DNA of 64,000 nt from Burkholderia sp. 4M9327F10 (GCF_005503145.1 NZ_SCNV01000001.1:434001-498000); one strand, 5' to 3'; positions 51,150-59,598 are shown, counted from the first letter of the stretch. A program made the numbers and translations. The notes: generated by a model not told the origin, from the sequence alone.

Positions 51150-52307
51150 ATGAAAAAAACCCTCATCATCGCGGGCATCATGGGCGCGTTCGCCATCAAT
51201 GCTCACGCACAAAGCAGCGTTACGTTGTACGGCACGCTGGACGCCGGCCTGGTCTACTCGAACAACCAGGGTGGCCACAACAACTGGCAACAAGGTAGCG
51301 GCACGGTGTCGGATACGTACTTCGGCCTGCGCGGCAGCGAAGACCTCGGCGGCGGCCTGCATGCCATCTTCACGTTGGAAGACGGCTTCAACCTGAACAA
51401 CGGCAAGTTCACCGAAAGCAACACGATGTTCAATCGTCAGGCTTTCGTCGGTCTGCAAAGCGACCAGTACGGTACGCTGACCCTCGGCCGTCAATATGAC
51501 TCCGTGGTCGACTACCTTGGCCCGCTGTCGGAAGCAGGTTCGGGCTACGGCAACAACCTGGCCGCTCACCCGTTCGACAACGACAATCTGGACAACTCGT
51601 TCTCGATCAAGAACGCAGTCAAGTACCAGAGCGCGAACTATTCGGGTATCCGCTTCGGCGGCCTGTACGGCTTCAGCAATGACGCTGGCCAGTTCGCCAA
51701 CAACCGTGCATGGAGCGCCGGCGCTTCGTACACCAACGGTCCGTTGAACGTTGCTGCTGCTTACCTGCAACTGAACAATTCGCTGGGCAGCTCGAACTCG
51801 AGCGGCGCAGTCTCGGCTGGCGACGGCAACAACGCCAACCTGACGGCAGCCCTGCAGCGCACCTATGGCGTGGGCGCGAACTACTCGTATGGCCCGGCTA
51901 CGGTTGGCTTCGTGTGGACCCACACGCAAGACGACAACCTGATCGCCGGCAACCAGAACGGCGTTGGCTTCACGGTCCCGACGGGTACGAACCTGCACCT
52001 CGACAACTATGAAATCAACGGCAAGTACGCGCTGACTCCGGCTCTGAGCCTGAACGGCGCATACACGTTCACGGACGGCAAGGCGACGGGCGGCACGACG
52101 TCGGGTGATCCGAAGTGGCATACCGTTTCGCTGCAAGCCGACTACTCGCTCAGCAAGCGCACCGACGTTTACCTGGAAGGCGTGTACCAGCACGCTTCGG
52201 GCCAACTCGGCGATGGCAGCGCGAACGTGGCTATGATCAACACGCTGTCGCCGTCGTCGACCGGCAACCAGGTGGCAGCGACCGTCGGTCTGCGTCACCG
52301 CTTCTAA
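51150..52307 (+). CDS. Gram-negative general porin, copy 2
   Basis: 385 residues. The signal peptide 'MKKTLIIAGIMGAFAINAHA' is followed by 'QSSVTLYGTLDAGLVYSNNQ'. 'FGLRGSEDLGGGLHAIFTLE', 'FNRQAFVGLQSDQYGTLTLGRQYDS' region and the C-terminal 'VAATVGLRHRF' are the standard Burkholderia porin features, ending in Phe. It is a trimeric outer-membrane channel. Codon choice is strongly biased to major codons, so it is probably very highly expressed. A strong terminator follows. Confidence 0.95.
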   Translation: MKKTLIIAGIMGAFAINAHAQSSVTLYGTLDAGLVYSNNQGGHNNWQQGSGTVSDTYFGLRGSEDLGGGLHAIFTLEDGFNLNNGKFTESNTMFNRQAFVGLQSDQYGTLTLGRQYDSVVDYLGPLSEAGSGYGNNLAAHPFDNDNLDNSFSIKNAVKYQSANYSGIRFGGLYGFSNDAGQFANNRAWSAGASYTNGPLNVAAAYLQLNNSLGSSNSSGAVSAGDGNNANLTAALQRTYGVGANYSYGPATVGFVWTHTQDDNLIAGNQNGVGFTVPTGTNLHLDNYEINGKYALTPALSLNGAYTFTDGKATGGTTSGDPKWHTVSLQADYSLSKRTDVYLEGVYQHASGQLGDGSANVAMINTLSPSSTGNQVAATVGLRHRF

Positions 52308-52345
52308 TGAGGCTGCAGACCGGATCGACCGGTCCGGTCTGTTGA

Positions 52346-52383
52346 AAAACGCGCGCGTGACACAATCACGCGCGCGTTTTTTT
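52346..52383 (+). terminator. Intrinsic terminator of porin copy 2
   Basis: AAAACGCGCGCGTGA / TCACGCGCGCGTTTT are perfect 15-bp arms with a CACAA loop, followed by TTT. Confidence 0.92.
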
Positions 52384-52569
52384 ATGTGGAGATCGAATAC
52401 GCAAGCATCGAATCTTCATGTGCACGCAGGTATACTCGATGAAGCCGCCTTCCGCGCGGCGGGCCTCATCAGTCGCTCGCCGCGGTCGCCCGGCGGCTTC
52501 GTCGCGGAGCACCCTGTTCCGCCCGTGCCCCTGTTCCTGCGTCCGATCGGGAACATCGACGATCCGATC

Positions 52570-52917
52570 ATGAAAAAACTTCTTCTCGCTCCCGCTGCTG
52601 TCGCTGCTCTTACGTTAGCTGGCTGTGGCTCATCCGGCCCCACGCGCGATGCCTCGCAACCTCTGGTGTACGTCACCTCGGCGCGAACCACCTCTGACAT
52701 TACCGAGTGCCTTGAAAGCCGTCTGTCACGCGTACGGGCGTCGTCGGTGGGCAGCGCGACCGAACTCGCCATTGGTTCGGATTCGAACACCGCTTACTTC
52801 GTCACGCTGACGCCGACCAGCGCCGGCTCGGAGATCAAGGTGATGCGGCCCGCCAACGCACCGGACGATCCACCGGAGCCTGAAATGCGCTTCGATATCG
52901 CGCGCTGCGCAACGTAA
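52570..52917 (+). CDS. Small lipoprotein
   Basis: 115 residues from the ATG at 52570. The lipoprotein signal has lipobox 'LTLAGC', with Cys19 as the lipidation site. The mature part, 'LVYVTSARTTSDITECLESRLSRV' region and 'FVTLTPTSAGSEIKVMRP', ends with a Cys near the C terminus. It resembles the small sugar-ABC-type lipoproteins of unknown function seen in Burkholderia. Gly after Cys suggests outer-membrane sorting. It probably has its own promoter after the porin terminator. Confidence 0.8.
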   Translation: MKKLLLAPAAVAALTLAGCGSSGPTRDASQPLVYVTSARTTSDITECLESRLSRVRASSVGSATELAIGSDSNTAYFVTLTPTSAGSEIKVMRPANAPDDPPEPEMRFDIARCAT

Positions 52918-53115
52918 GCGCGGGGCGTCCGCTCTGAACGTTTCGTTCGAGTGTCGGGCATCGAGTGCTGCCTGACGATCGAGTATTCTGCGCCGCGCCT
53001 GTTTCGACACGCGCGGCGCTGTCTTTTTGTACTGTTTTTTTGCGCCGGCATCTGCGAACATAACCGCCCTTTGTATTCCTTCGGGCGGCGCGTGCAGCGC
53101 CGTGCGCTCCTCTTC

Positions 53116-53637
53116 ATGGCATCAAACAAGGCACATCACGCCACCGGCTTCGCGGCCGGCGTTATCGCTGCTGCTATCGTCGCGCGCAGCAATGCGGGCG
53201 GTCCCTTTCATCTGTGGGTGCTGTTGAGTTTCATCGCCGCCGTGGCAGGCGGTACGGCTCCAGACTGGATGGAAGTGGCGTGGTGGTCACGCAAGCGGCG
53301 CTTATGGATCACACATCGCACGGTCACGCATTGGGGGATTGGATGGATCGTGCTTCTGGTGTTTTCGTACCGGTGGCTTGGGCATCAACATCATCCGTTC
53401 GCCGCGCTCGCATTTGGCTTCGCTTGCGGCGGGCTGATGCATCTGCTCGCGGACTGGCCTAATCCACTTGGCGTACCGTGGATTGCCGGGCGGCACTCGC
53501 TTAACTGGTGGAATAGCGGGCACTGCGATTTGCTCGTGGTCGGAGCTTCGTGGATCGCGGCGTGGTTTGTTGCTGGCCATGTGTGGTTGCATGGCGTGCG
53601 TGGGTTTGCGTTGTTGCGGCATTTGAGGGTGGGGTAG
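53116..53637 (+). CDS. Membrane-bound metal-dependent hydrolase, YdjM-type
   Basis: 173 residues from the ATG at 53116. Histidines and aspartates sit in the family pattern: 'MASNKAHHATGFAAG' at the start, 'GGTAPDWMEVAWW', 'THRTVTHWGIGW', and 'GGLMHLLADWPNPLGVPW'. About four or five hydrophobic helices. This is the YdjM/DUF457 family of inner-membrane predicted hydrolases. The substrate is unknown. A start further upstream is open, but the ATG just before the conserved 'NKAHH' is the natural one. Confidence 0.85.
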   Translation: MASNKAHHATGFAAGVIAAAIVARSNAGGPFHLWVLLSFIAAVAGGTAPDWMEVAWWSRKRRLWITHRTVTHWGIGWIVLLVFSYRWLGHQHHPFAALAFGFACGGLMHLLADWPNPLGVPWIAGRHSLNWWNSGHCDLLVVGASWIAAWFVAGHVWLHGVRGFALLRHLRVG

Positions 53638-53776
53638 GCGGGTTATCAACGGAGCGTGATCCGCACTACTGCCATGCTTGACGCCGAGCCATGCCTCCAT
53701 CCATAACGCCATTTCCCACTGCGCTCATTGAGCAGACCCGAGAGCCCGCAGGCAAGTTTGTCTGCGTCCGCGAGAA

Positions 53777-53998
53777 TCACACCTCGTGATTTTTGCGGCC
53801 AAGATGGCGTTTCCTTAAATGTCGTCGCAACTGGAACAGCGCGATCCCCACCGCGGCAGCGACGACAAGGGAACAAGCGATCCATCGGGCGAGAAGGCGA
53901 GATATCTCGATGTCTTCGGGATCAAGCAGGTCAGCTAGAACCAAGACGGCATCATGACCGGCGTGCAGAACGTACGAGAAGCCGCCAGTGATCGCGTG
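53777..53998 (-). other. Reading frame with a membrane segment but no ATG (possible broken or missed gene)
   Basis: The 73 codons on the minus strand, directly after and in the same frame as the TAA (53999-54001) of the small gene to the right, encode a protein-like sequence. 'ADLLDPEDIEISRLLARW' is followed by the hydrophobic 'IACSLVVAAAVGIALF' and a basic tail 'QLRRHLRKRHLGRKN'. No ATG or GTG precedes the conserved-looking part; only a TTG near 53944 could start it. It could be the tail of a once longer gene cut by a stop, or a small protein with an atypical start. Confidence 0.35.
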
Positions 53999-54262
53999 TT
54001 ACTGCAAGGCCCGCTTGAGGGATCTGAGCTGCGAGGTCAGTTGTAGCGCGCTTCCTTCCATGCAAGCTTGCTGTGCGCTCATCTGTGCCTTCTGCACGTT
54101 GATCTGCGCGTACTGTGCTAGTACCAGTTCGCCCAGTTCGTCGATTGCGTCGAGCAGCGGATCGGAGAGGTGCACGGCGAGGCTGCCTTCGTGTCGGGCA
54201 AGCGGCATCGATTTCGCGTTCATGTCTGACTCACGGGAGAAGTGGGTCGGCAATGATCGCAT
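53999..54262 (-). CDS. Small hypothetical protein
   Basis: 87 residues from the ATG at 54262, which has GGAG six bases upstream; an internal ATG at 54223 would give 74. It is helical and soluble, with a Leu/Ala/Gln-rich core ('LLDAIDELGELVLAQYAQIN', 'AQMSAQQACMEGSALQLTSQ'), a possible coiled coil. It ends at TAA 53999-54001. The same frame continues downstream with a membrane-spanning stretch. Confidence 0.5.
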   Translation of the reverse strand: MRSLPTHFSRESDMNAKSMPLARHEGSLAVHLSDPLLDAIDELGELVLAQYAQINVQKAQMSAQQACMEGSALQLTSQLRSLKRALQ

Positions 54263-54595
54263 GCCGCACTCCGGCTCCATCCTGGAATAAGACGTCATGT
54301 CCTCGATCCGCATCGACGACGCTGCACACCGAACACCGTGCAAGGCGCCACGCAGGGGTACAAAAGCGCGAATACCTTCTAATTGTTCAGTATAACGAAT
54401 GGTTTAGATACTGGCGCTCAGCTCTAACCGAGGCAGCGTCACTAACGATTGCGCCAACATTCCCCCCCGATATTCCCCACAAAGCAACTGTGCAGTCCCG
54501 ATGATGCAGGCAACCGGAGGCGACGCTCCAACAGATAAACGGGTGAATTTAAAGAGAACAGATGCTTGTGGGCCTTGCGCGAACACGGGATGAAC

Positions 54596-54630
54596 TTATC
54601 CCCACTTTTTGTTCGCAAGCTTGTGGATAT
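54596..54630. promoter_or_regulatory. Inverted pair of DnaA-box-like 9-mers, element 1
   Basis: TTATCCCCA (54596-54604) and TGTGGATAT (54622-54630) are separated by 17 bp containing TTGTTCGCAAGC. They match or nearly match the DnaA box TTATCCACA in opposite orientation. Element 2, 140 bp to the right, has the same architecture. Confidence 0.55.
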
Positions 54631-54735
54631 CCTGCGGACTACTAGCCCAAGTATTTGATCGCGCTGGAATTGTCGGGCTTGCCTCAGACGCCTCGTGCCC
54701 GCTCGCGGACCTCATAGGCTCCCGGCTCACGACGG

Positions 54736-54770
54736 TTATCAACAGAAATTGTTCGCAAGCCTGTGGATAA
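54736..54770. promoter_or_regulatory. Inverted pair of DnaA-box-like 9-mers, element 2
   Basis: TTATCAACA (54736-54744) and the perfect box TGTGGATAA (54762-54770) are again 17 bp apart, around the same TTGTTCGCAAGC core (54749-54760). 27 of 35 positions equal element 1. Confidence 0.6.
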
Positions 54771-54904
54771 CATTAGGGCAAGCGCGCCAAGCCATTGATG
54801 CAATGGGATTCTGGCACGCTGCTTCGAAGACGCGGCTTCTGGTGCGCCGCCCAGCCTGCCCGCGGAGCGGTCTGGTCCAGGCGGAACTCCGCCAACACAA
54901 GTGA

Positions 54905-55603
54905 CTAGCGCGGCCCCATCCGGCGATACTCAGCAGCCATCTTCTCCGCCACCGAACGACGCTGCGGCAGCATCTGCGCGTTGCGCGCCATCACCCGTTC
55001 GAGCACCTCAGCCGGAGCCGTCTCGGGCCGCCCCGCATGGAAGGGCGGCTGCGGCGCGTACTCCAGCGCGAGCTGCACGGACTGCGCCGTGAGATCGTCG
55101 GTCAACTCGGCGACGAGCGTCAGCGCGAAATCGATCCCCGCCGTCACCCCGCCGCCCGTGATCACGTTGCCGTCCCGAACGACCCGCCCATCATCGGCAA
55201 TCGCACCAAACAACGGCAGCATCTCGCGCCACGCCCAGTGGCACGCCGCCCGCTTGCCTTCGAGCAAGCCCGCCGCACCCAGGACCAGCGAGCCGGTACA
55301 CACCGACGTGATGTAACGCGCCTCGAGCGCCAGACGCCGCACGTGACGCATGAAGAGGTCGTCGAGTATCGCGTCGGTGACGCCGCCTCCGCCTGGCACG
55401 CAAACTACGTCGCAGCGCTCAATCGTTTCGAGAGGCGCCAGCTCCGCAAACGTCAATCCATCCGCGCTCACCGGTCTGCCGCCGACCGATGCGACGGTAA
55501 CGCTCACGCCCGGCGTGCGCGCCAGCACCTGCTGCGGGCCGGTGAAGTCCAGATGCGTTACGCCGGGGTAAATGGGAAATACGACCGTAAATGGCTGAGT
55601 CAT
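54905..55603 (-). CDS. DJ-1/PfpI-family protein, isonitrile hydratase (InhA)-like
   Basis: 232 residues. The nucleophile elbow 'YITSVCTGSLVLGAAGLLEGKRA' region holds the catalytic Cys. 'PIYPGVTHLDFTGPQQVLAR' has the Asp-Phe pattern of isonitrile hydratase, and 'GGGVTAGIDFALTLVAEL' is the family C-terminal block. It may hydrate an isocyanide or act on a related small molecule. It is divergent from a GlxA-type regulator gene containing the same fold, 72 bp away, so the regulator probably controls it. Confidence 0.87.
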   Translation of the reverse strand: MTQPFTVVFPIYPGVTHLDFTGPQQVLARTPGVSVTVASVGGRPVSADGLTFAELAPLETIERCDVVCVPGGGGVTDAILDDLFMRHVRRLALEARYITSVCTGSLVLGAAGLLEGKRAACHWAWREMLPLFGAIADDGRVVRDGNVITGGGVTAGIDFALTLVAELTDDLTAQSVQLALEYAPQPPFHAGRPETAPAEVLERVMARNAQMLPQRRSVAEKMAAEYRRMGPR

Positions 55604-55675
55604 CGAGCAGTTCTCCGTGGGATTGACGAACCCAGTCTAGCGTCGCAGACTCGCGTCTGAAATGACATTAATCCC

Positions 55676-56665
55676 ATGAATACAGACATGACACGCGTCA
55701 TCGCCATTCCACTGTTTCCGGAGTTCCAGTTGCTCGACATGAGCGGCCCGCTCACTGCGTTCGATTACGCCCGCCAGATCGTTCCCGACGCGTACCGCAT
55801 CGAGCTTGTGTCGGCGCAGGGCGGTGCGGTGGCGAGTTCAAGCGGCGTAAGCGTCGCCACCGAGCGGCCAGGCAGGGACGCGCCCGACACCGTGCTGATT
55901 CCCGGCGGCCAGGGCGTGCATGCCTATGCGGCATCGGAGGAGGGCCTGGCGCTGGTGCGCAGCCTGGCGGCGCAGGCACGGCGCACCACGAGCGTATGCA
56001 CCGGCGCCTTCATGCTGGCGGCCGCGGGTTTGCTGGAGCGGCGCCGCGTCACGACGCACTGGCGGCACGCCGCGCGTCTGCAGGCGGCTTATCCGGCTTT
56101 ACTAGTCGACCCGGACAAGATTTTTATCGCGGACGGCCCAGTGTGGAGTTCAGCCGGCGTGAGCGCCGGCATCGATCTCGCGCTCGCCTTGATCGACCAG
56201 GACCTCGGACTCGAAGTCTCGCGCACAGTGGCACGCGACATGGTGGTCTATCATCGCCGCCCCGGCGGACAGACGCAGTTTTCTGCGCTACTCGATCTCG
56301 AGCCGGCTTCCGACCGCATTCGCAACGTCTTGCGCTTTGCCCGCGAGCATCTGCAGGAGCCGTTGCCGGTCGAGCGGCTCGCGGAGGTCGCACGACTAAG
56401 TCCGCGGCAATTTGCACGCGCGTTTCTGGCGGAAACTGGACAGACCCCGGCGAAAGCCGTCGAGCGATTGCGCGCGGAAGTGGCGCGCCCCGCAGTCGAA
56501 GACAGTAAAGCGCAACTGGAGTGTATTGCCCGTGAGGTCGGGTTTGGCGATCCGGAGCGGATGCGGCAGGCTTTTATCCGCGCCTTCGGCCAACCGCCGC
56601 AAGCGCTGCGGCGAGCGGCTCAGGCACAGGTCCCGCCGTATCTGTTTGCTCAGGAATCCGACTGA
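55676..56665 (+). CDS. GlxA-family regulator (DJ-1-like sensor fused to AraC-type HTH)
   Basis: 329 residues; an in-frame ATG at 55688 is an alternative start. The N-terminal DJ-1/PfpI domain (about 1-190) has 'TTSVCTGAFMLAAAGLL' at the elbow position. The C-terminal AraC/XylS pair of helix-turn-helices (about 215-320) has 'LPVERLAEVARLSPRQFARAFLAETGQTPAKAVERLR' region and 'VGFGDPERMRQAFIRAFGQPP'. It is an activator or repressor, likely of the divergent isonitrile hydratase-like gene. Both proteins share the same sensor/enzyme fold. Confidence 0.9.
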   Translation: MNTDMTRVIAIPLFPEFQLLDMSGPLTAFDYARQIVPDAYRIELVSAQGGAVASSSGVSVATERPGRDAPDTVLIPGGQGVHAYAASEEGLALVRSLAAQARRTTSVCTGAFMLAAAGLLERRRVTTHWRHAARLQAAYPALLVDPDKIFIADGPVWSSAGVSAGIDLALALIDQDLGLEVSRTVARDMVVYHRRPGGQTQFSALLDLEPASDRIRNVLRFAREHLQEPLPVERLAEVARLSPRQFARAFLAETGQTPAKAVERLRAEVARPAVEDSKAQLECIAREVGFGDPERMRQAFIRAFGQPPQALRRAAQAQVPPYLFAQESD

Positions 56666-56676
56666 ATTTCTGGCGG

Positions 56677-57123
56677 CTACTTGCCGCTCACAACCAGCCT
56701 CAGCTTGGTCGGCCCGGCTGTCGTTGCGGTGATCTGCGTGCGCTGGTCGCGTGGGCCAAGGTAGAAATGCTGGCGTGCGGGTGAATTCTGGTCGTGCGTT
56801 GCATTGGGCAAGCATGAGGCGATATCCGCCGCGACAGACTGCAACGCATCCGCGCTCGAGCCAGAATCGTGATGCGGCGTCCACAGGCATTGGTAACTGT
56901 CGTGGCTCGCAGTACATTGCGCGTCGTCGCCGTATGGTTGCGCAACACCGTTCACCTCTGCCTGGCTCAGGCCAGTAAAGCCATCCGGCGCCGCAGCGAC
57001 GATCCGTTTGAGAGCTGCGCAGGGCGACGGGGCGTCATCGGCCGTTGCGATGGCCGGCAACAAAGCGGCCGCTATGGCTGCGACCAGCGCAATGCGCAGC
57101 ATGGGACGAGTGACACATTTCAT
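56677..57123 (-). CDS. Exported hypothetical protein
   Basis: 148 residues from the ATG at 57123. The signal peptide is hydrophobic from 'MLRIALVAAIAAALLPA' to 'IATADDA'. Four cysteines in the mature part ('SPCAALKRIVAAAP', 'AQCTASHDSYQCLW', 'IASCLPNAT') suggest two disulfides. No enzyme motif seen. Convergent with the GlxA-type gene, with only 11 bp between their ends. Probably periplasmic. Confidence 0.75.
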   Translation of the reverse strand: MKCVTRPMLRIALVAAIAAALLPAIATADDAPSPCAALKRIVAAAPDGFTGLSQAEVNGVAQPYGDDAQCTASHDSYQCLWTPHHDSGSSADALQSVAADIASCLPNATHDQNSPARQHFYLGPRDQRTQITATTAGPTKLRLVVSGK

Positions 57124-57237
57124 TGGCGTGGTTCCGCAGGAAGAATCTCTTAGGGGCCGTGGATTCAACGCAGCCCCTCCCTTCCTCAAGCTCAGCACGA
57201 TTCGTGCCGCGCGGCACCCCTCCACGCAACCCCTTCG

Positions 57238-58083
57238 TCACTCCTCGATATCTTCACCATCCTCCACAGGCGCCGCGCTGCGCGTGCGGAGCCTTTTGCG
57301 AATTTCCGAGTCGAGAATCAATCGTCCGCGCAACTTGCCCTTCATCCGCTTCACGTAACGCGGTGCCTCGGTCATATGAATCACCATCAATTCGCGCACC
57401 TTCTCCACATCGCGAGCGCGCGCCGCCTTCGTGATGGCCTTGTGGATCTTGACGTTCGCTTCGCCGAAGCGCTCATGCTCGGACAGTGGCGTATCGTTGC
57501 GAAACTCGATCAACTGCCGGATCATCTCGTTGATCAACTCGCAACTAAAACGCAGGAACGGATTCGGATTCGCAGCCGCGAGGATGTCGTGGAAATTCAC
57601 GTCCTCCTGACGCTGCTTGAGAATGTCGCCGCTGCCATGCGCCGAAGCCGGCCTGTCGCAGCAAGCGATGCTGGCTTCCAGCGCATCGAAATCCTGCTCG
57701 GTCAGGTGCGGCACCGCGCCCGCTGCAAGCTCCGGTTCGAGCAACTGGCGCACCGTATAGATGTCGTCGATGGTGACGTCCTTGAAGAACAGATAGTTCT
57801 GCATCAACTGCAACGTGCGGGCGAGCGGCACCTCGACCACCATGCCGCCGCCATTCGGCCCCGTCGTCACCTTGATGAGGCCCTGCACCTCCAGCGACTT
57901 CAGCGCCTCGCGAATCGTGCTCTTGCTCACTGAAAACAACGCCTGCAATTCCACCTCGCGCGGCAGACGGTCGCCCGGCTTCAGGTCTTTCTCGGTGATG
58001 AGCCGCTTGATCTCTTCAGCGACCAGATCGGGGCGCTTCTGCTGCTTGATCTCGATCGCGACGCCGCCCTTGGCTCGATCCAT
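57238..58083 (-). CDS. FCD-domain GntR/FadR-family transcriptional regulator
   Basis: 281 residues from 58083, where AAGGA is eight bases upstream; the in-frame ATG at 58089 is too close to it. Winged helix: 'LKPGDRLPREVELQALFSVSKSTIREALKSLEVQGLI' region. The FCD domain has the metal-ligand pattern with 'DVNFHDILAAANPNP', 'EHERFGEANVKIHKAI' and 'LMVIHMTEAPRYV'. It is divergent from the liv-type ABC operon, with a perfect 20-bp palindrome between, so it is the likely repressor. The C terminus is rich in Arg then Glu/Asp. Confidence 0.9.
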   Translation of the reverse strand: MDRAKGGVAIEIKQQKRPDLVAEEIKRLITEKDLKPGDRLPREVELQALFSVSKSTIREALKSLEVQGLIKVTTGPNGGGMVVEVPLARTLQLMQNYLFFKDVTIDDIYTVRQLLEPELAAGAVPHLTEQDFDALEASIACCDRPASAHGSGDILKQRQEDVNFHDILAAANPNPFLRFSCELINEMIRQLIEFRNDTPLSEHERFGEANVKIHKAITKAARARDVEKVRELMVIHMTEAPRYVKRMKGKLRGRLILDSEIRKRLRTRSAAPVEDGEDIEE

Positions 58084-58179
58084 GACCATCTTCCTTGCTC
58101 CTCATAAGAAAGCTTCGGGCAAACCCGCGGTGGCCGCCGGCCGGTAGCCGGCTTGTCGCGGGACGGGAATTTTGCCTTA

Positions 58180-58208
58180 TTGACACCCGAATTTATTGTA
58201 CCTAGCAT
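58180..58208 (+). promoter_or_regulatory. Sigma-70-type promoter of the ABC transporter operon
   Basis: TTGACA (58180-58185), a 17-bp spacer and TAGCAT (58203-58208) point toward the substrate-binding protein gene. The palindrome at 58219-58238 starts just after the expected transcription start. Confidence 0.6.
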
Positions 58209-58218
58209 CGGGATCATT

Positions 58219-58238
58219 CTATTTATCATGATAAATAG
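58219..58238. promoter_or_regulatory. Perfect 20-bp palindrome, operator candidate for the FCD regulator
   Basis: CTATTTATCATGATAAATAG is exactly self-complementary. It lies between the divergent regulator and ABC transporter genes, immediately downstream of a good promoter. FCD-GntR proteins bind such dyads. Confidence 0.65.
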
Positions 58239-58332
58239 ATCCCAGTCGGCGCGGTCAAAAAAGACCGCGTAGCGGCCAGCCAGGTTTCGAAATCGGTTGC
58301 ATACGTGTCTCTTCCCAGCAAGGAGCGTCATT

Positions 58333-59541
58333 TTGAATCGCCGAAATATGTTGAAGCTGGCCGCACTGTCGGCCGTCCCGGGAACACTCGGCTCGCTGGT
58401 CGCGCGCACTGCGTTTGCCCAGGGTGCGCCGCTCCAGTTCGCTTGCCCCGTGCCGATGTCAGGCGCTTTTGCTGCCAACGGCAAATACGCCGATCTTGGC
58501 ATGAAGCTCGTCATCGAGCAGTACGGCAAGGTACTCGGCGAACCGCTTTCCTATACCGTGCTCGATACGGAAGGCAAGCCGGCCACCGCGGTGCGCCGCG
58601 TCCAGGAAGTCGCTCAACAAAAGAACGTGCGCTATTTCGCGGGCGGTATTCTGTCCTCCGAAGCGTTGGCCATGGGCAACGAGGTCGAGAAGGATGGCGG
58701 TGTCTTCATCACAACCGCGGGAGCCGATGAAATCACCGGCAAGGACTGCAACAGCGCAACGTTCCGCTGGTCGGTGCCGACCTTCGGCGCGATCGACCAG
58801 ACCGTACGCCCGCTGATCCAGATGCTGCCCAAGGCCAGGCGCTGGTACACCATCACGCCGCAATACGTATTCGGCGACGGTTTGCTGTCGGCCGCAAAGG
58901 CGGTGTTCCAGGAGAAGGGTATCGAGCACGTGGGCAACAGCTATCACTCGCTCAACGAGAAGGAGTTCAGCGGCTATCTGACGAACGCCGTGGCCGCCAA
59001 ACCCGACGTGCTGCTGATCCTCAATTTCGGCTCGCAGTCCTCGGATACGCTGCGCCAGGCCGTCAGTTTCGGCATGAAGAACAACTGCACGATCCTGATC
59101 GCGTGGGCCTCCGGTCTCGAGCAGTTCCAGTCGCTAGGCGCCGATCTTTGTGAAGGGGTGTACTTCGGCGCGCAGTACTGGCATGGCATCGACTCGCCGC
59201 TCAATCACGATCTGGTTGCGCGCTCGAATGCGGCGTTCAAGGAGAACCCCAACTACAGCCTGGCGGGGTCCTATATCTGCACAAAGATCCTGCTGGACGG
59301 CATCGTTAAAGCGGGTTCTGCCGACCCAAAGAAGGTGGTCGCCGCGCTCGAAGGCATGAAATACGCCGGCCTGACGGGACCGGAAGAAGTGCGCAAAGGG
59401 GACCATCAGGTCATCAAGAATTACTATTTGCTCAAGGGCAAGGCGAAGAACAAGATGAAGAACGCCGACGACTTCGCCGACATCGTCAGTTCCGGCCAGT
59501 CGTTCCTGCCGCTCGACAAAACCGGCTGCAAGCTGGCCTGA
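58333..59541 (+). CDS. ABC transporter substrate-binding protein, branched-chain amino acid/amide (HAAT) type
   Basis: 402 residues from a TTG at 58333; AAGGAG sits eight bases upstream, which decides this start over the ATG at 58348. The N terminus 'MNRRNMLKLAALSAVPGTLG' with 'RR' and cut near 'TAFAQG' looks like a Tat-type signal, unusual but known in this family. The mature protein has the LivJ/periplasmic-binding-protein type 1 fold ('VPMSGAFAANGKYADLGMKL'). It delivers a ligand (amino acid, amide or urea-like) to the permeases encoded downstream. Confidence 0.9.
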   Translation: MNRRNMLKLAALSAVPGTLGSLVARTAFAQGAPLQFACPVPMSGAFAANGKYADLGMKLVIEQYGKVLGEPLSYTVLDTEGKPATAVRRVQEVAQQKNVRYFAGGILSSEALAMGNEVEKDGGVFITTAGADEITGKDCNSATFRWSVPTFGAIDQTVRPLIQMLPKARRWYTITPQYVFGDGLLSAAKAVFQEKGIEHVGNSYHSLNEKEFSGYLTNAVAAKPDVLLILNFGSQSSDTLRQAVSFGMKNNCTILIAWASGLEQFQSLGADLCEGVYFGAQYWHGIDSPLNHDLVARSNAAFKENPNYSLAGSYICTKILLDGIVKAGSADPKKVVAALEGMKYAGLTGPEEVRKGDHQVIKNYYLLKGKAKNKMKNADDFADIVSSGQSFLPLDKTGCKLA

Positions 59542-59598
59542 GATGCCTTGCGTCAGGCCGGCGCACTGTCCGCAGCGCAACCTTCAGCGACGAACGCC

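Larger units (their letters stand above)
54263..54904. other. Gene-poor region with DnaA-box-like pairs
   Basis: About 640 bp, less GC-rich than its surroundings around 54380-54630. It contains the two inverted DnaA-box-like pairs listed separately. No credible gene is visible on either strand. Confidence 0.5.

Noticed and set aside
51123..52298. A 391-codon minus-strand open frame opposite porin copy 2
   Set aside because: The porin has a signal peptide, terminal Phe, ribosome-binding site and terminator. The antisense frame exists because the porin uses few codons that read as stops in reverse.
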